NCBI GenBank assembly: GCA_944329375.1
Contig: CALVIB010000006.1
Coordinates: 1 to 51,154 of the forward strand
Length of the DNA: 51,154 bases
Reading direction: 5' to 3'
Source of the DNA: an uncultured Bacilli bacterium
GTDB lineage: Bacteria; Bacillota_I; Bacilli_A; RF39; UBA660
Shown here one piece after another: positions 37,432 through 47,147 of the stretch. Under the pieces are notes generated by a model. That model did not search any database and was not told where the DNA came from. It saw only the letters and a program-made list of their open reading frames with translations. Numbering within the stretch: position 1 is the stretch's first letter; each line of letters starts with the position of its first letter. The position numbers and the translations under genes were made by a program.

Positions 37432-38184
37432 ATGATAAAACTAGTCAAAATAAACTTTCAAAAATTATTTTTAAAAACAAACATAAACATTAAAGAAAGA
37501 AGTTTAACCATTTCCAAAACATCTAAAAAAACAAGTTTTATAAAATATCATATTGAATATGAAAGAAATTCATATGATATTTTAGTATTAATATTAAATA
37601 AAAAATTATTAGATTTATTAACAGAAGGTTCATCAGGTGGAGTAGCTAATACTATAATAGGTAAAAAAGTAAATAAGATAAATACTATATCTATTAGTGA
37701 ACAAAAAACACTATTTGGTAAAATTGTCGTAATCACACCTAATATTCCTAAAAGAACTAAAATAATCATTAATGCATCCAAACAAACAAAAAAACTTAAA
37801 GTTGAAAAAATAATTAAACCTCTAATTCAAAATAAAGAAAAACAAAAAATAATAATAAAACCAAAAACAGAAATAAAAAAAGAAAAACCAAATACTAAAC
37901 AAAAAGTAGAAAAGCATAAAAAAACTAATAAACAACTCCAAATAAAAGCACAAGTAAAAAATACTAATATAAATAATAAACCCAAATATAAATTGCAAAA
38001 GAAAAATTCAAAGTTAGTTGCTATCTTTAGTACTTTTACAGCTTCTATCCTTTTTGGTATTGCTCTAGCAGCCATCACTACTAAAAAACTAATTCATGGA
38101 TTGTTTGTCGCACCAGTTTTTGCCTTATTAAATCATAGAAAAAATAAAACTAACAAAACCTTAGTAAAAAAATACCAGAATTAA
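37432..38184 (+). CDS. Lys-rich membrane-associated hypothetical protein
   Basis: A 250-aa very basic protein. Residues about 1-115 form a structured N-terminal part (KKTSFIKYHIEYERNSYDIL, then GKIVVITPNIPKRTKI). A Lys/Gln/Asn-rich linker follows (about 120-190), with one or two membrane helices at about 196-235 (LVAIFSTFTASILFGIALAA). Likely anchored in the membrane with the basic part inside. No family recognised; start after TGGAGAAAACTT. It may be read through from glyS. Convergent with the amidase gene over a shared terminator. Confidence 0.65.
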   Translation: MIKLVKINFQKLFLKTNINIKERSLTISKTSKKTSFIKYHIEYERNSYDILVLILNKKLLDLLTEGSSGGVANTIIGKKVNKINTISISEQKTLFGKIVVITPNIPKRTKIIINASKQTKKLKVEKIIKPLIQNKEKQKIIIKPKTEIKKEKPNTKQKVEKHKKTNKQLQIKAQVKNTNINNKPKYKLQKKNSKLVAIFSTFTASILFGIALAAITTKKLIHGLFVAPVFALLNHRKNKTNKTLVKKYQN

Positions 38185-38199
38185 TCACTGGTATTTTTT
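38166..38199. terminator. Bidirectional terminator
   Basis: AAAAATACCAG (38168-38178) and CTGGTATTTTT (38188-38198) form an 11-bp stem with T runs on both strands, overlapping the ends of two convergent genes. Confidence 0.88.
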
Positions 38200-39455
38200 A
38201 AATATTCATCCAAACCTAAAGCAATTCCTCTCGCATAATCATTTGGGTTATCTATTATATTTTTAAGTTCTTTAACATTATCAATATATCCTAGTTCAAG
38301 TAAATAACTCTCAGCTGTATTATTGGAATTATAATAAGGATTCGCATCATATTTAGTATTACTTCCATCAACATAAGCATGAGTCGCTATGCCTCCAACT
38401 TCTCTAATCATATAATAGTAAGGTGTAATTCCATCATCAGAAAATCTCTGATAAATCCCATCTTCTGTTTTAAATTCTTCTTTAGTAGATGTACTGATAT
38501 TGGCCTTTTTAGTTATGTTCTTAACAAAAGACTTAGCTAAATCAAACTTACTATTATCAGCTACATAAACTTCTAAACCATAAGTACTGCTCATGCCACC
38601 AGGCACATTAGAAGAATTATGATGAAGAGCTAAATTGAACTTAGATTTAACTGTATTAGCTGTAGTACCACTTCCCATTTTACCATAAGTAGGTAACTTA
38701 GAATTTTTACTATCTCTAGTCAATTTTACCTTATAACCTAGTTTTTCTAACTCATCCTTTAAAGCCTTAGAAACTGTAAAATTTAAATCAGATTCTTTAT
38801 AAGCCTTACTGTTTGAACATTCTCCCAAATAATTAGGAACATCTCCATTCGCACATACTATCATACCTGCATCACTTCCATCATGACCAGGGTCGATAGT
38901 AATATCATAAACATCATCTGGCAATTTAGTGTTTTTAATATCAAACTTTAAAATCTCATTTTCTAGATATTTATCCCAGATAATATCAATTTTCTTATCA
39001 GCACCAGTTAAAGTGTAATACTCTAAATCCTTATATTCTGTCTTATTTACTAAAGGAAAATAAATATCTTCATCATCATTACTAACTTTAATCAATAAAT
39101 AATATGTTCCAGTATTAAGTCTTTCTAAATTAATCCCATCATTAATATACTCGCTAGTTTTAAAACTATATTCATCATCATGTTTATCCAAATCCCAATT
39201 TATAATCATTTCCTTAATCCCATCAGTTAAGACTAGTTTAGGATTACTATATCCAGATAATTTAAAATTACCTTCAAAATTCATATGAATACCATAAATA
39301 TCATAATAAGTAATATTACCTTTTTGACTATAATCAACCTTATCTAGAAATCTTTCTTTATATATAAAAGTAAATAATAAAATTAGGATAGTTATAATCA
39401 ATAAAACTATAAAAAATTTAAAACTTCTTCTTTTTTTCTGACACTTTTTAACCAT
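38181..39455 (-). CDS. N-acetylmuramoyl-L-alanine amidase (Amidase_3, CwlD/LytC type) with membrane anchor
   Basis: A 424-aa enzyme. Short basic N-terminus and one membrane helix (FFIVLLIITILILLFTFIY, about 14-32), then a beta-rich segment of about 140 aa, then the catalytic Amidase_3 domain. Zinc ligands: His in ITIDPGHDGSD and His in LALHHNSSN, with the Glu ligand position after PGH less clear. Catalytic Glu in YLLELGYIDN. An extra Cys pair lies between the first His and KESDLNFTVS. Cleaves the amide between MurNAc and the stem peptide outside the membrane. Encoded alone, opposite to sepF; could act in division or in spore cortex processing. Confidence 0.92.
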   Translation of the reverse strand: MVKKCQKKRRSFKFFIVLLIITILILLFTFIYKERFLDKVDYSQKGNITYYDIYGIHMNFEGNFKLSGYSNPKLVLTDGIKEMIINWDLDKHDDEYSFKTSEYINDGINLERLNTGTYYLLIKVSNDDEDIYFPLVNKTEYKDLEYYTLTGADKKIDIIWDKYLENEILKFDIKNTKLPDDVYDITIDPGHDGSDAGMIVCANGDVPNYLGECSNSKAYKESDLNFTVSKALKDELEKLGYKVKLTRDSKNSKLPTYGKMGSGTTANTVKSKFNLALHHNSSNVPGGMSSTYGLEVYVADNSKFDLAKSFVKNITKKANISTSTKEEFKTEDGIYQRFSDDGITPYYYMIREVGGIATHAYVDGSNTKYDANPYYNSNNTAESYLLELGYIDNVKELKNIIDNPNDYARGIALGLDEYLKNTSD

Positions 39456-39607
39456 AAATCAAACTTCCTTTAAAATAATTATATCAAAATAAATCAAAAA
39501 TTGAATAAATAAGTCGTATATATGTCTTACTTTACACAAAATAATAAAAGTATAAGCAAAAAGCATTTTCTTTTTCCAAAATCTATGATAAAATTAAGTA
39601 TAGCAAA

Positions 39608-39621
39608 GTGAATATATTCAC
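39608..39621. promoter_or_regulatory. Palindrome before sepF
   Basis: GTGAATATATTCAC is a perfect 14-bp palindrome 19 bp upstream of the sepF ATG, between a candidate -10 (TAAAAT near 39589) and AAGGAGG. It may be an operator. The rest of 39456-39607 shows nothing but AT-rich sequence. Confidence 0.4.
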
Positions 39622-39639
39622 ACACTAAGGAGGATAAAT

Positions 39640-40044
39640 ATGGGTTTGATAAAGAAAATCATGGGTGAAGAAGAAGATGTCTTTGCTGCACCATCAAACG
39701 ATCAATATTATGATTTAAAAGCAGAAGAAGCATTAACTGAAGAAGGCGGAGCAAAAATGATATTGCTTGAGCCTAGAGCTTATTCTGAGTCCCAGCAAAT
39801 AGCTGACCATTTAAAGAAAAGAAATACCGTAGTTGTCAACTTAAAAAGGGTTACCCCTGAACAAGCTAAAAGAATAGTTGATTTTCTAAGTGGAACAATA
39901 TATGCGATAGGTGGAGATTTACAAAAAATAGGTGGAGGAATCTTCCTATGTACACCAAATAACGTTAGTGTTCAAGGAAAAATAACAAACGATACCGAAG
40001 GCAAAGGTATTCATGATAATAATAATATAGATATAGAGTGGTAA
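39640..40044 (+). CDS. sepF: Cell division protein SepF
   Basis: A 134-aa protein. Amphipathic membrane-targeting start MGLIKKIMG, acidic linker, then the SepF domain (about 40-122) with [18 protein letters not shown], then [20 protein letters not shown] and [18 protein letters not shown]. SepF anchors FtsZ filaments to the membrane and orders them at the septum. AAGGAGG precedes the ATG. It stands 40 bp upstream of divIVA, a normal arrangement; ylmG/ylmH, often between them, are absent. Confidence 0.95.
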   Translation: MGLIKKIMGEEEDVFAAPSNDQYYDLKAEEALTEEGGAKMILLEPRAYSESQQIADHLKKRNTVVVNLKRVTPEQAKRIVDFLSGTIYAIGGDLQKIGGGIFLCTPNNVSVQGKITNDTEGKGIHDNNNIDIEW

Positions 40045-40084
40045 AAGAATATAGGGCGTATATCGCCGAGGTGAGGTCGAGTAT

Positions 40085-40564
40085 ATGGAAAAATTTACAA
40101 GAGTCATGCGTGGTTATGATCCAGATGAAGTAAATAACTTTTTAGATCAGGTTATCAAAAGAGTAGAAAAAATGATAGCCGATATAGATGCGAAAAATAA
40201 ACTAATTGTCGATAAAAATGATGAAATCAGAAAATTAAAATTAAAATTAGAAGAAACAACCGCACTAAAAGAAAAATTAGAACAATATGAACGCATGGAA
40301 AACACTTTAAATAGAGCCATAATCATGGCCCAAAAAACCTCAGACCAATTAAAAATAGCCGCTCATCATGAAAGCGAAATAATCTTAGATGATGCGAAGA
40401 AAAACGCTAGTAGAATAGTAAATGATGCATTAATCAAAGCTGAAAAAATAGAAAATGATGCTGAAATGACTAAAAGAAATATTAATGTTTTAAAACGTAG
40501 ACTTAAAAGCATCATTGAATCACAATTAGATATAATTAATGATATAGACAAATTAGATATATAA
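40085..40564 (+). CDS. divIVA: Division/polarity protein DivIVA
   Basis: A 159-aa coiled-coil protein. The N-terminal membrane-curvature module is slightly reduced (FTRVMRGYDPDEVNNFLDQV at about 4-23). A long coiled coil spans about 25-80 and a second one in the C-terminal half. DivIVA marks septa and poles. The start at 40085 follows GAGGTGAGG with a spacing of about 8. It is followed by the isoleucine T-box leader, the classical divIVA-(T-box)-ileS neighbourhood. Confidence 0.92.
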   Translation: MEKFTRVMRGYDPDEVNNFLDQVIKRVEKMIADIDAKNKLIVDKNDEIRKLKLKLEETTALKEKLEQYERMENTLNRAIIMAQKTSDQLKIAAHHESEIILDDAKKNASRIVNDALIKAEKIENDAEMTKRNINVLKRRLKSIIESQLDIINDIDKLDI

Positions 40565-40571
40565 AAACATA

Positions 40572-40777
40572 TGATAGAGAGCGTATATTAAAAAAGTTTA
40601 AAGAGAGTTAGTGAATGGTGGAAACTAATAACGATTTTAATATATAAATCACTCTTGATGTTTCTTTTTGAATAAAGTAGATAAGAACGGTAACGCGTTA
40701 TAGTTATTGAGAGTATTTAAAAAATAAAATAAGGTGGTACCGCGGGAAAACTCGTCCTTAACTAAGGACGTTTTTTT
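40572..40777 (+). promoter_or_regulatory. Isoleucyl T-box leader
   Basis: Canonical T-box: AGAGAGCG near 40576-40583, GGTGG at 40617-40621 in the distal stem I loop, specifier AUC at 40648-40650 (isoleucine), T-box AGGTGGTACCGCGG at 40732-40745, and terminator CGTCCTT-AACT-AAGGACG (40753-40770) with seven T. The first gene behind it is a hydrolase; ileS is the fourth, so the whole run hydrolase-murF-ddl-ileS should respond to uncharged tRNA-Ile. Confidence 0.93.
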
Positions 40778-40825
40778 ATTGTTGAAATATGGTATGTATG
40801 TTATAATAAAAAGAAGGTGAAAGAA

Positions 40826-41557
40826 ATGTTTAAATATAAAGATATTAATATAAATTATATTAGATATGGAAATATAAATAATCAAACAGTTGTTTTGTTA
40901 CACGGCTGGGGTCAAAACATCCAAATGATGAAACCAGTCGGCGATAGCTTAACTGATAATGATGTTATAATAATTGACCTACCTGGTCATGGACAAAGTG
41001 AAGAGCCTAAAGAAGTATGGTTATTAACCGATTTTGTCCAAATGATTCACGAATTATTAACCTCATTAAATATAGAAAATCCTATATTAATTGGTCATTC
41101 ATTTGGCGGTAAAATAAGTTTGTTATATGCAAGCATGTATAAAGTAAAAAAATTAATCTTGTTTGGAAGCCCATTTAAAGTCAAGAAAAATCCAAACAGT
41201 TTAAAAGTAAGAGCTTTAAAAAAATTAAAAACTATGCCAGGTTTAAATAAACTAGCTGAAACCATGAAAAAACATATGGGCTCAGAAGATTATAGAAAAG
41301 CCTCCCCAATGATGCGAGATATATTAGTAAAACATGTAAATACTGACATAACCGAAAACGTAAAAAAAATAACCTGTCCAACTATAATTATATGGGGAAC
41401 TAATGATGCCGCAGTCCCAATCGCTGATGCCTACGAATTAGAAACATTAATCAAAGATTCAGCTGTAATTTCTTATGAAGGATGTACTCATTATGCTTAT
41501 CTAGAAAGATTAGGCCAAACCAATTCTATCATTAAAAATTTTATAAAGGAGAATTAA
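40826..41557 (+). CDS. Alpha/beta hydrolase
   Basis: A 243-aa serine hydrolase. Oxyanion region VLLHGWGQN (about 21-29), DLPGHGQSE, nucleophile elbow GHSFGGK with Ser near residue 93, acid residue in IIWGTNDAAVP, and His in GCTHYAYLE near 230. The catalytic triad is complete, substrate unknown. ATG 40826 is preferred to GTG 40817 because AGAAGGTGA then has normal spacing. First gene after the isoleucine T-box and one base apart from the MurF-like gene. Confidence 0.9.
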   Translation: MFKYKDININYIRYGNINNQTVVLLHGWGQNIQMMKPVGDSLTDNDVIIIDLPGHGQSEEPKEVWLLTDFVQMIHELLTSLNIENPILIGHSFGGKISLLYASMYKVKKLILFGSPFKVKKNPNSLKVRALKKLKTMPGLNKLAETMKKHMGSEDYRKASPMMRDILVKHVNTDITENVKKITCPTIIIWGTNDAAVPIADAYELETLIKDSAVISYEGCTHYAYLERLGQTNSIIKNFIKEN

Positions 41558-41558
41558 C

Positions 41559-43157
41559 ATGACTAAAATATTTTTAATAACAGTTATTATCTATTTTATT
41601 TATACATTTTTAAAAAGCCAAGATTCTATGCACATGCTTCAGCAAAATAAATATAATAGAAAAAAAACATATCTAAAATGGCTAAAGAAAAATCCTAAAA
41701 AAGCTTTCAAAGATTATAGTATATTATTTATAGTCCTAAGCATATTTATTTTTTATGATAACTTAATATTATTAATGTTATGTTTTAACGTACTATATCT
41801 AATATTAACTGTAAACTTATTATTAGAAAGAAAAAAATCTCAAAACAAACTACCTCTTAAATATACAGCTAGAGTAAAAAGACTAACATTTACAAACATC
41901 TTAACCCACCTAATTCCAATCATCATTATGAGCTTATTTGTAGATGAGACAAATATAATTTACTTTTATTTAATCTTAGGTCTAATTGCATATTTAAATA
42001 ACCTATATATTTTAGTGGCTCTATTAATAAATACCCCAGTTGAATCATTAGTCGGTTATTATTTTAAAAGAAAAGCAATAAATAAAATAAAAAGCATGAA
42101 AACCTTAAAAGTAGTTGGTATTACAGGCAGTTATGGTAAAACAAGTAGTAAAAATATTTTAAATGATATTTTGAATATTAAATATAATTCCATGCCAACC
42201 CCTAAAAATTTCAACACCCCATTTGGTCTAATGATTACCATAAATAATTATCTAGATAAATTTACTGATGTCTTTATAGCAGAAATGGGTGCTTGCCAAG
42301 AAGGAGATATTAAAGAATTATGTGATTTAGTTCATCCGAAATACGGTATAATCACTAAAATAGGTGTTGCTCATCTTGCTACCTTTGGTTCAAGGGAAAA
42401 CATTCAAAAAACAAAATTTGAACTAATCGAATCTTTACCAAGTGATGGAATAGGTATATTAAATAAAGATGATGAGTGGCAAAGAAATTATAAAATAAAA
42501 AATAACTGTAAAATAAAATGGATAGGTATAGATAGTTTAGATGCTGACGTCATAGCTAAAAACATAACCCTAAGTCCTAAAGGAACAACCTTTGATGTTT
42601 ATTTTAAAAATGATGATAAACCTTATAAATTTGAAACAAAACTATTGGGATACGCTAACGTGTATAATATTCTAGCCGCCATTGCCTTAGGCATAGAATT
42701 TGGCATGAATATAGAACAGTTAAAAGCCGGAGTTGCCAAAGTAAAACCTGTTGAACACCGCCTAGAATTAAAGAAAAATGGCGATATAAATATAATTGAT
42801 GATGCCTATAACTCAAATCCAACAGGAGCTAAAATGGCTTTAGATGTTTTAAAAATGATGCCTGGAAAACATATAGTAGTAACCCCAGGTATGATTGAGT
42901 TAGGTAATGAAGAATATGAAAAAAATAAAATATTTGGAACACAAATTGCTGATAGTGCCGACGAAGTAATATTAGTCGGTGCAGAAAAAACAAAACCAAT
43001 ATATGAAGGCTTAAAAGAAAAACATTATGATGAAAATAAAATTCATATTATAAATGATGTTTTAAAAGCTTTCCCATTAATTCAAACATTAAAAGAAAAT
43101 GAAACATATGTCTTATTAGAAAATGATTTACCAGACATATTTAACGAAAAGGAGTGA
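41559..43157 (+). CDS. murF: MurF-like Mur ligase with an N-terminal membrane domain
   Basis: A 532-aa protein. Residues 1 to about 165 hold four or five hydrophobic helices in place of the usual soluble MurF N-terminal domain. Then follows a complete Mur ligase core: P-loop GITGSYGKTSSKN (about 188-200), AEMGACQEGDIKELC, NKDDEW, and the C-terminal domain with EHRLELKKNGDINIIDDAYN and GMIELG. It is expected to add D-Ala-D-Ala to the UDP-MurNAc peptide, and ddl just downstream supports that. The missing MurF substrate-binding domain means a related Mur-ligase reaction cannot be excluded. Under T-box control. Confidence 0.88.
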   Translation: MTKIFLITVIIYFIYTFLKSQDSMHMLQQNKYNRKKTYLKWLKKNPKKAFKDYSILFIVLSIFIFYDNLILLMLCFNVLYLILTVNLLLERKKSQNKLPLKYTARVKRLTFTNILTHLIPIIIMSLFVDETNIIYFYLILGLIAYLNNLYILVALLINTPVESLVGYYFKRKAINKIKSMKTLKVVGITGSYGKTSSKNILNDILNIKYNSMPTPKNFNTPFGLMITINNYLDKFTDVFIAEMGACQEGDIKELCDLVHPKYGIITKIGVAHLATFGSRENIQKTKFELIESLPSDGIGILNKDDEWQRNYKIKNNCKIKWIGIDSLDADVIAKNITLSPKGTTFDVYFKNDDKPYKFETKLLGYANVYNILAAIALGIEFGMNIEQLKAGVAKVKPVEHRLELKKNGDINIIDDAYNSNPTGAKMALDVLKMMPGKHIVVTPGMIELGNEEYEKNKIFGTQIADSADEVILVGAEKTKPIYEGLKEKHYDENKIHIINDVLKAFPLIQTLKENETYVLLENDLPDIFNEKE

Positions 43158-43162
43158 TTTAA

Positions 43163-44347
43163 ATGATTAAAGTTGGAGTTATTTTTGGTGGAGATTCAGT
43201 TGAACACGAAGTAAGTATCATTTCAGCACTGCAAGCTATGGAAAATATTGATGAAGAAAAATATGAAATTATACCTATCTATATCAGTAAAGATAGACAC
43301 TTTTATACAGGTGCGGCTTTAAGAGATATGGATACATATAAATACTTTGATAACATGAAAAAATTTGTCAAAGAAATAACCATTTGCCGAAAAGGTAACG
43401 AAATTATCCTACAAAAAATAAAAGGATTATTTGGTAGAAATGTTAATACCATAGATGTCGCTTTTCCAATAGTTCATGGTAAAGGAGTAGAAGATGGCTC
43501 TTTAGCTGGATATTTAGAAACATTAGGTTTGCCAGTTGTTGGTCCATCAGTACTAGGTGCTGCTTTAGGACAAGATAAAGTCGTATTAAAACAAGTTTTA
43601 GAAGCCAATAATATTAAAACACCAAAATATATTTGGTTTTACGACTTTGAATATAATATGAATAAAGATGAAATAATAGAAAAAGTAGAAAGCTTAAACT
43701 ATCCTGTAATTGTCAAACCCGCAAACTTAGGAAGTACTATTGGAATAAGTACCGCCCATAATAAAGAAGAATTAATCAAAGCGATAGAAGAAGCTTTAGA
43801 ATATGAAAAGAAAATCATTGTTGAACAAATGATTCCCAACTTACAAGAATTAAACTGTGCTGTCTGTGGTAACTATGAATATATGGAAACTAGTTTCATT
43901 GCCGAAATGAAAATGAAACATGAACTTTTAACCTTTGAAGATAAATATCTAGGAGCCTCAAAAGGAAAAGGTATGAAAAATTCTAAAATGCCTTCTTCTA
44001 TGTCGACAAGCGAATTTGATATCCCCGCTAAAATATCAGAAGAAATGACAAATCAAATATATGAAATATCTAAAAAAGTATTTAGAGTATTAAATTTAAA
44101 AGGTGTTTGCCGAATAGATTATCTAGTAAATAAAGAAACAAATGAAATATACGTTAATGAGCCAAATACAATACCAGGCTCACTCGCATTTTATCTATAT
44201 AAACCAAAAGGAAAAGACTATAAAACCTTAACTGATGAATTAATTAAATCAGCTATCAAAGATTATAAAAATGAAATGCGTAAAACATCAAGTTTTACAT
44301 CTAATATATTAAGTGAATATAATGGAACAAAAGGAATTAAAAAATAA
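43163..44347 (+). CDS. ddl: D-alanine--D-alanine ligase
   Basis: A 394-aa ATP-grasp ligase. N-terminal IFGGDSVEHEVSIISALQAM (about 8-27), PVVGPSVLGAALGQDKVVLK, ATP-binding VIVKPANLGSTIGISTA, and metal-binding end RIDYLVNKETNEIYVNEPNT-like with NEPNTIPGSLAFYLY. Slightly longer than typical (350-370 aa), through a C-terminal tail. It makes the D-Ala-D-Ala used by the adjacent MurF-like ligase. The order murF-ddl is the reverse of Bacillus, and both lie under an isoleucine T-box. Confidence 0.95.
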   Translation: MIKVGVIFGGDSVEHEVSIISALQAMENIDEEKYEIIPIYISKDRHFYTGAALRDMDTYKYFDNMKKFVKEITICRKGNEIILQKIKGLFGRNVNTIDVAFPIVHGKGVEDGSLAGYLETLGLPVVGPSVLGAALGQDKVVLKQVLEANNIKTPKYIWFYDFEYNMNKDEIIEKVESLNYPVIVKPANLGSTIGISTAHNKEELIKAIEEALEYEKKIIVEQMIPNLQELNCAVCGNYEYMETSFIAEMKMKHELLTFEDKYLGASKGKGMKNSKMPSSMSTSEFDIPAKISEEMTNQIYEISKKVFRVLNLKGVCRIDYLVNKETNEIYVNEPNTIPGSLAFYLYKPKGKDYKTLTDELIKSAIKDYKNEMRKTSSFTSNILSEYNGTKGIKK

Positions 44348-44361
44348 AGGAGATATAATTT

Positions 44362-47091
44362 ATGGATTATAAAGATACATTATTAATGCCAAAAACAGAA
44401 TTTAAAATGAGGGGCAACTTAGCAGAAAATGAAGTTAAACAACGTAAAGAATGGGATGAAATGGATTTATATAATCTAATCAAAAACAAAAATAAAAACA
44501 ATAAACCATTCATCTTACACGACGGACCACCTTATGCGAATGGTAATATTCATCTAGGTCATTCATTAAATAAAATATTAAAAGATTTTATCAACCGTTC
44601 TAAAATGATGGAAGGCTACTATGTAGAATATATTCCAGGTTGGGATACTCATGGACTGCCTATCGAACAAGCTGTTACCAATAGTGGTGTAGATAGAAAA
44701 AAAATGTCCATTGCCGAATTTAGAGAATACTGTAAAGAATATGCCTTAAAACAAGTAGAAACCCAAATGGAAGACTTCAAAAGACTAAATGTTATAGCCG
44801 ATTGGGATAACCCATATATAACCTTAAATCCAGAATATGAAGCAAGACAAATTGAAGTATTTGCTAAAATGGCTGAAAAAGGTTTAATATTCCAAGGATT
44901 AAAACCAGTTTATTGGTCTCCAAGTAGTGAAACCGCATTAGCTGAAGCTGAAATCGAATATAAAGATAAAACTGACCCATCAATCTATGTTGCTTTTACT
45001 ATTGTAGAAGGAAATGATTATGTAGATAAAGGAGATAAATTAGTCATTTGGACAACAACACCTTGGACCTTACCTGGAAATATGGGTGTCTGTGCTGGCC
45101 CAGAATTTGAATATTCTAAAGTAAAAGTAGATGATAATAACTATATTGTCGCAAGTAATCTATTAGAAGACTTAATGAAAGAATTTGAATTTGAAAACTA
45201 TGAAGTATTATCAACCTTTAAAGGAAAAGATTTAGAAAATGTTATCTATAAACATCCATTTATGGATAGAACATCCCCAGTTGTAACCGCAGACCATGTA
45301 ACTTTAGATACTGGAACAGGTTTAGTTCATACCGCTCCTTCATATGGTGAAGATGATTTCAACGTTGGAAAAAAATACAACTTAGGTATGGTAAATGGAG
45401 TAAATGATAACGGTGTTTTAAATGAAGAATCTGGAATGTTTGCAGGATTAACAGTTGAAGAAGCTAATAAAAAAATCCCAGAATGGTTAAAAGAAAACGG
45501 TTATTTATTAAAATTAAAGAAAATAACTCACTCATATCCTCATGACTGGCGAACAAAAAAACCAATCATCTTTAGAGCTACCAAACAATGGTTTTGTAGT
45601 GTAGATAAAATAAGAGATGAAATTTTAAAAGAATTAGATACCAATGTTAAATTCCATACAGACTGGGGTAAAACTAGAATATATAACATGATTAAAGATA
45701 GGGGAGACTGGTGTATTTCAAGACAAAGAGCTTGGGGTGTACCAATTCCAATCTTCTATAATGAAGATGGCTCAGCTATTGTTGATTATAATGTTATGAT
45801 GCATGTAGCTTCATTATTTAGAAAATATGGCTCAAACATTTGGTTTGAAAAAGACGCTAAAGAATTACTTCCAAAAGGATATACTAACCCCGCTAGCCCA
45901 AATGGTAACTTCACTAAAGAAACAGATATCATGGATGTATGGTTTGACTCAGGAACATCTTGGGCTGGAACCTTATTAGAAAGAAAATTACCTTATCCAG
46001 CTGATGTTTACTTAGAAGGCTCAGACCAATACCGTGGTTGGTTTAATTCATCATTAATTTGTAGTATGGCTTATAGTGGTCATAGTCCTTATAAAGAATT
46101 AGTTTCCGCAGGCTTTGTCTTAGATGGTAAAGGCTTTAAAATGAGTAAAAGTATTGGTAACATTGTAAGACCAATGGATGTTGTTGGTAAACAAGGTGCG
46201 GATATCTTAAGACTATGGGTAGCCAGCGTTGACTATACTGAAGATGTTAGATTTAGTGATGAACTATTAGCTGGAGTTAAAGAATCATATAGAAAAATAA
46301 GAAATACATATAGATTTATGTTAGGTAACTTATTTGACTTTAATCCAGATAAAGATAAAATACCTTATGATAAATTACCTATATCTGATAAATATATGTT
46401 ATTAGAATTAAATGATATCATTGAAAAAGTAATCAAAGAATACGATAATTATAACTTTGATGAAATTTATAAATTAATTAATAATTATGTCAATTCATTA
46501 TCTAATTTCTACTTAGATTATACTAAAGATATTTTATATATTGAAAAATATGATAGTGATGAAAGAAGAAGTGTTCAAACCGTTTTATATGAAATCTTAA
46601 CTTCATTAATTAAATTAATGGCTCCAATTTTACCTTATACATCAGAAGAAGTTTATAAATTACTTCCAGGCAAAAAAGAAAAGAGTGTTCATCTAGAAAA
46701 CTTCCCAGAAGCAAAAACATATAAAGATGAAGTAGAAATAAAAGAAATATTCGAATTATTCTTCGAAATTAAAAACGATGTTTATAAAGCCTTAGAAGAA
46801 GCTAGAAACGAAAAAATAATCGGTAAATCTTTAGAAGCTAAAGTATTCTTAAATTTACGCGACGAAGATAAAGAAACATTAAAACCAATTTTAACAAAAT
46901 TAAAACAATTATTCATTGTATCAGATGTCATCTTAACTCCAGATGAACTTCCAAAATATGAATACTGTGAAGTTAAAGTCCAAAAATTTGATGGCGAAAG
47001 ATGTGAAAGATGTTGGAATTACTTTAATGAAATTGACTTAACAGAACATCTATGTCCAAGATGTCATGAAATTATAAACGAAGAAAACTAA
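44362..47091 (+). CDS. ileS: Isoleucyl-tRNA synthetase
   Basis: A 909-aa class I synthetase. HIGH motif GNIHLGHS near residues 60-67, KMSKS at 593-597, the CP1 editing domain in between (WTTTPWTLPGN, then DTGTGLVHTAPSYGEDD), and a C-terminal zinc finger CERCW with CPRCHE. The short form with both zinc Cys pairs is the bacterial IleRS1 type. AAAGGAGAT precedes the ATG. The gene is 3.6 kb from its T-box, with three genes in between. Confidence 0.97.
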   Translation: MDYKDTLLMPKTEFKMRGNLAENEVKQRKEWDEMDLYNLIKNKNKNNKPFILHDGPPYANGNIHLGHSLNKILKDFINRSKMMEGYYVEYIPGWDTHGLPIEQAVTNSGVDRKKMSIAEFREYCKEYALKQVETQMEDFKRLNVIADWDNPYITLNPEYEARQIEVFAKMAEKGLIFQGLKPVYWSPSSETALAEAEIEYKDKTDPSIYVAFTIVEGNDYVDKGDKLVIWTTTPWTLPGNMGVCAGPEFEYSKVKVDDNNYIVASNLLEDLMKEFEFENYEVLSTFKGKDLENVIYKHPFMDRTSPVVTADHVTLDTGTGLVHTAPSYGEDDFNVGKKYNLGMVNGVNDNGVLNEESGMFAGLTVEEANKKIPEWLKENGYLLKLKKITHSYPHDWRTKKPIIFRATKQWFCSVDKIRDEILKELDTNVKFHTDWGKTRIYNMIKDRGDWCISRQRAWGVPIPIFYNEDGSAIVDYNVMMHVASLFRKYGSNIWFEKDAKELLPKGYTNPASPNGNFTKETDIMDVWFDSGTSWAGTLLERKLPYPADVYLEGSDQYRGWFNSSLICSMAYSGHSPYKELVSAGFVLDGKGFKMSKSIGNIVRPMDVVGKQGADILRLWVASVDYTEDVRFSDELLAGVKESYRKIRNTYRFMLGNLFDFNPDKDKIPYDKLPISDKYMLLELNDIIEKVIKEYDNYNFDEIYKLINNYVNSLSNFYLDYTKDILYIEKYDSDERRSVQTVLYEILTSLIKLMAPILPYTSEEVYKLLPGKKEKSVHLENFPEAKTYKDEVEIKEIFELFFEIKNDVYKALEEARNEKIIGKSLEAKVFLNLRDEDKETLKPILTKLKQLFIVSDVILTPDELPKYEYCEVKVQKFDGERCERCWNYFNEIDLTEHLCPRCHEIINEEN

Positions 47092-47117
47092 TTTAAAACT
47101 AGTTTTTTCTATTTCTC

Positions 47118-47135
47118 AAAAACGTGTCTAGACAC
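47118..47135 (-). terminator. Probable terminator of the sigma-factor gene
   Basis: GTGTCTAGACAC (47124-47135) is a perfect palindrome. On the minus strand it is followed by a T run (complement of 47118-47122). A second palindrome, AAAACTAGTTTT (47096-47107) with extra T, may stop the ileS transcript from the other side. Confidence 0.6.
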
Positions 47136-47147
47136 ACTTTTGGAAAA

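Noticed and set aside
40732-40745. GGTACC at 40735-40742 region as a third attachment site
   Set aside because: It is part of the conserved T-box sequence GGTGGTACCGCGG, not the GGTACC-N5-GGTACC core.
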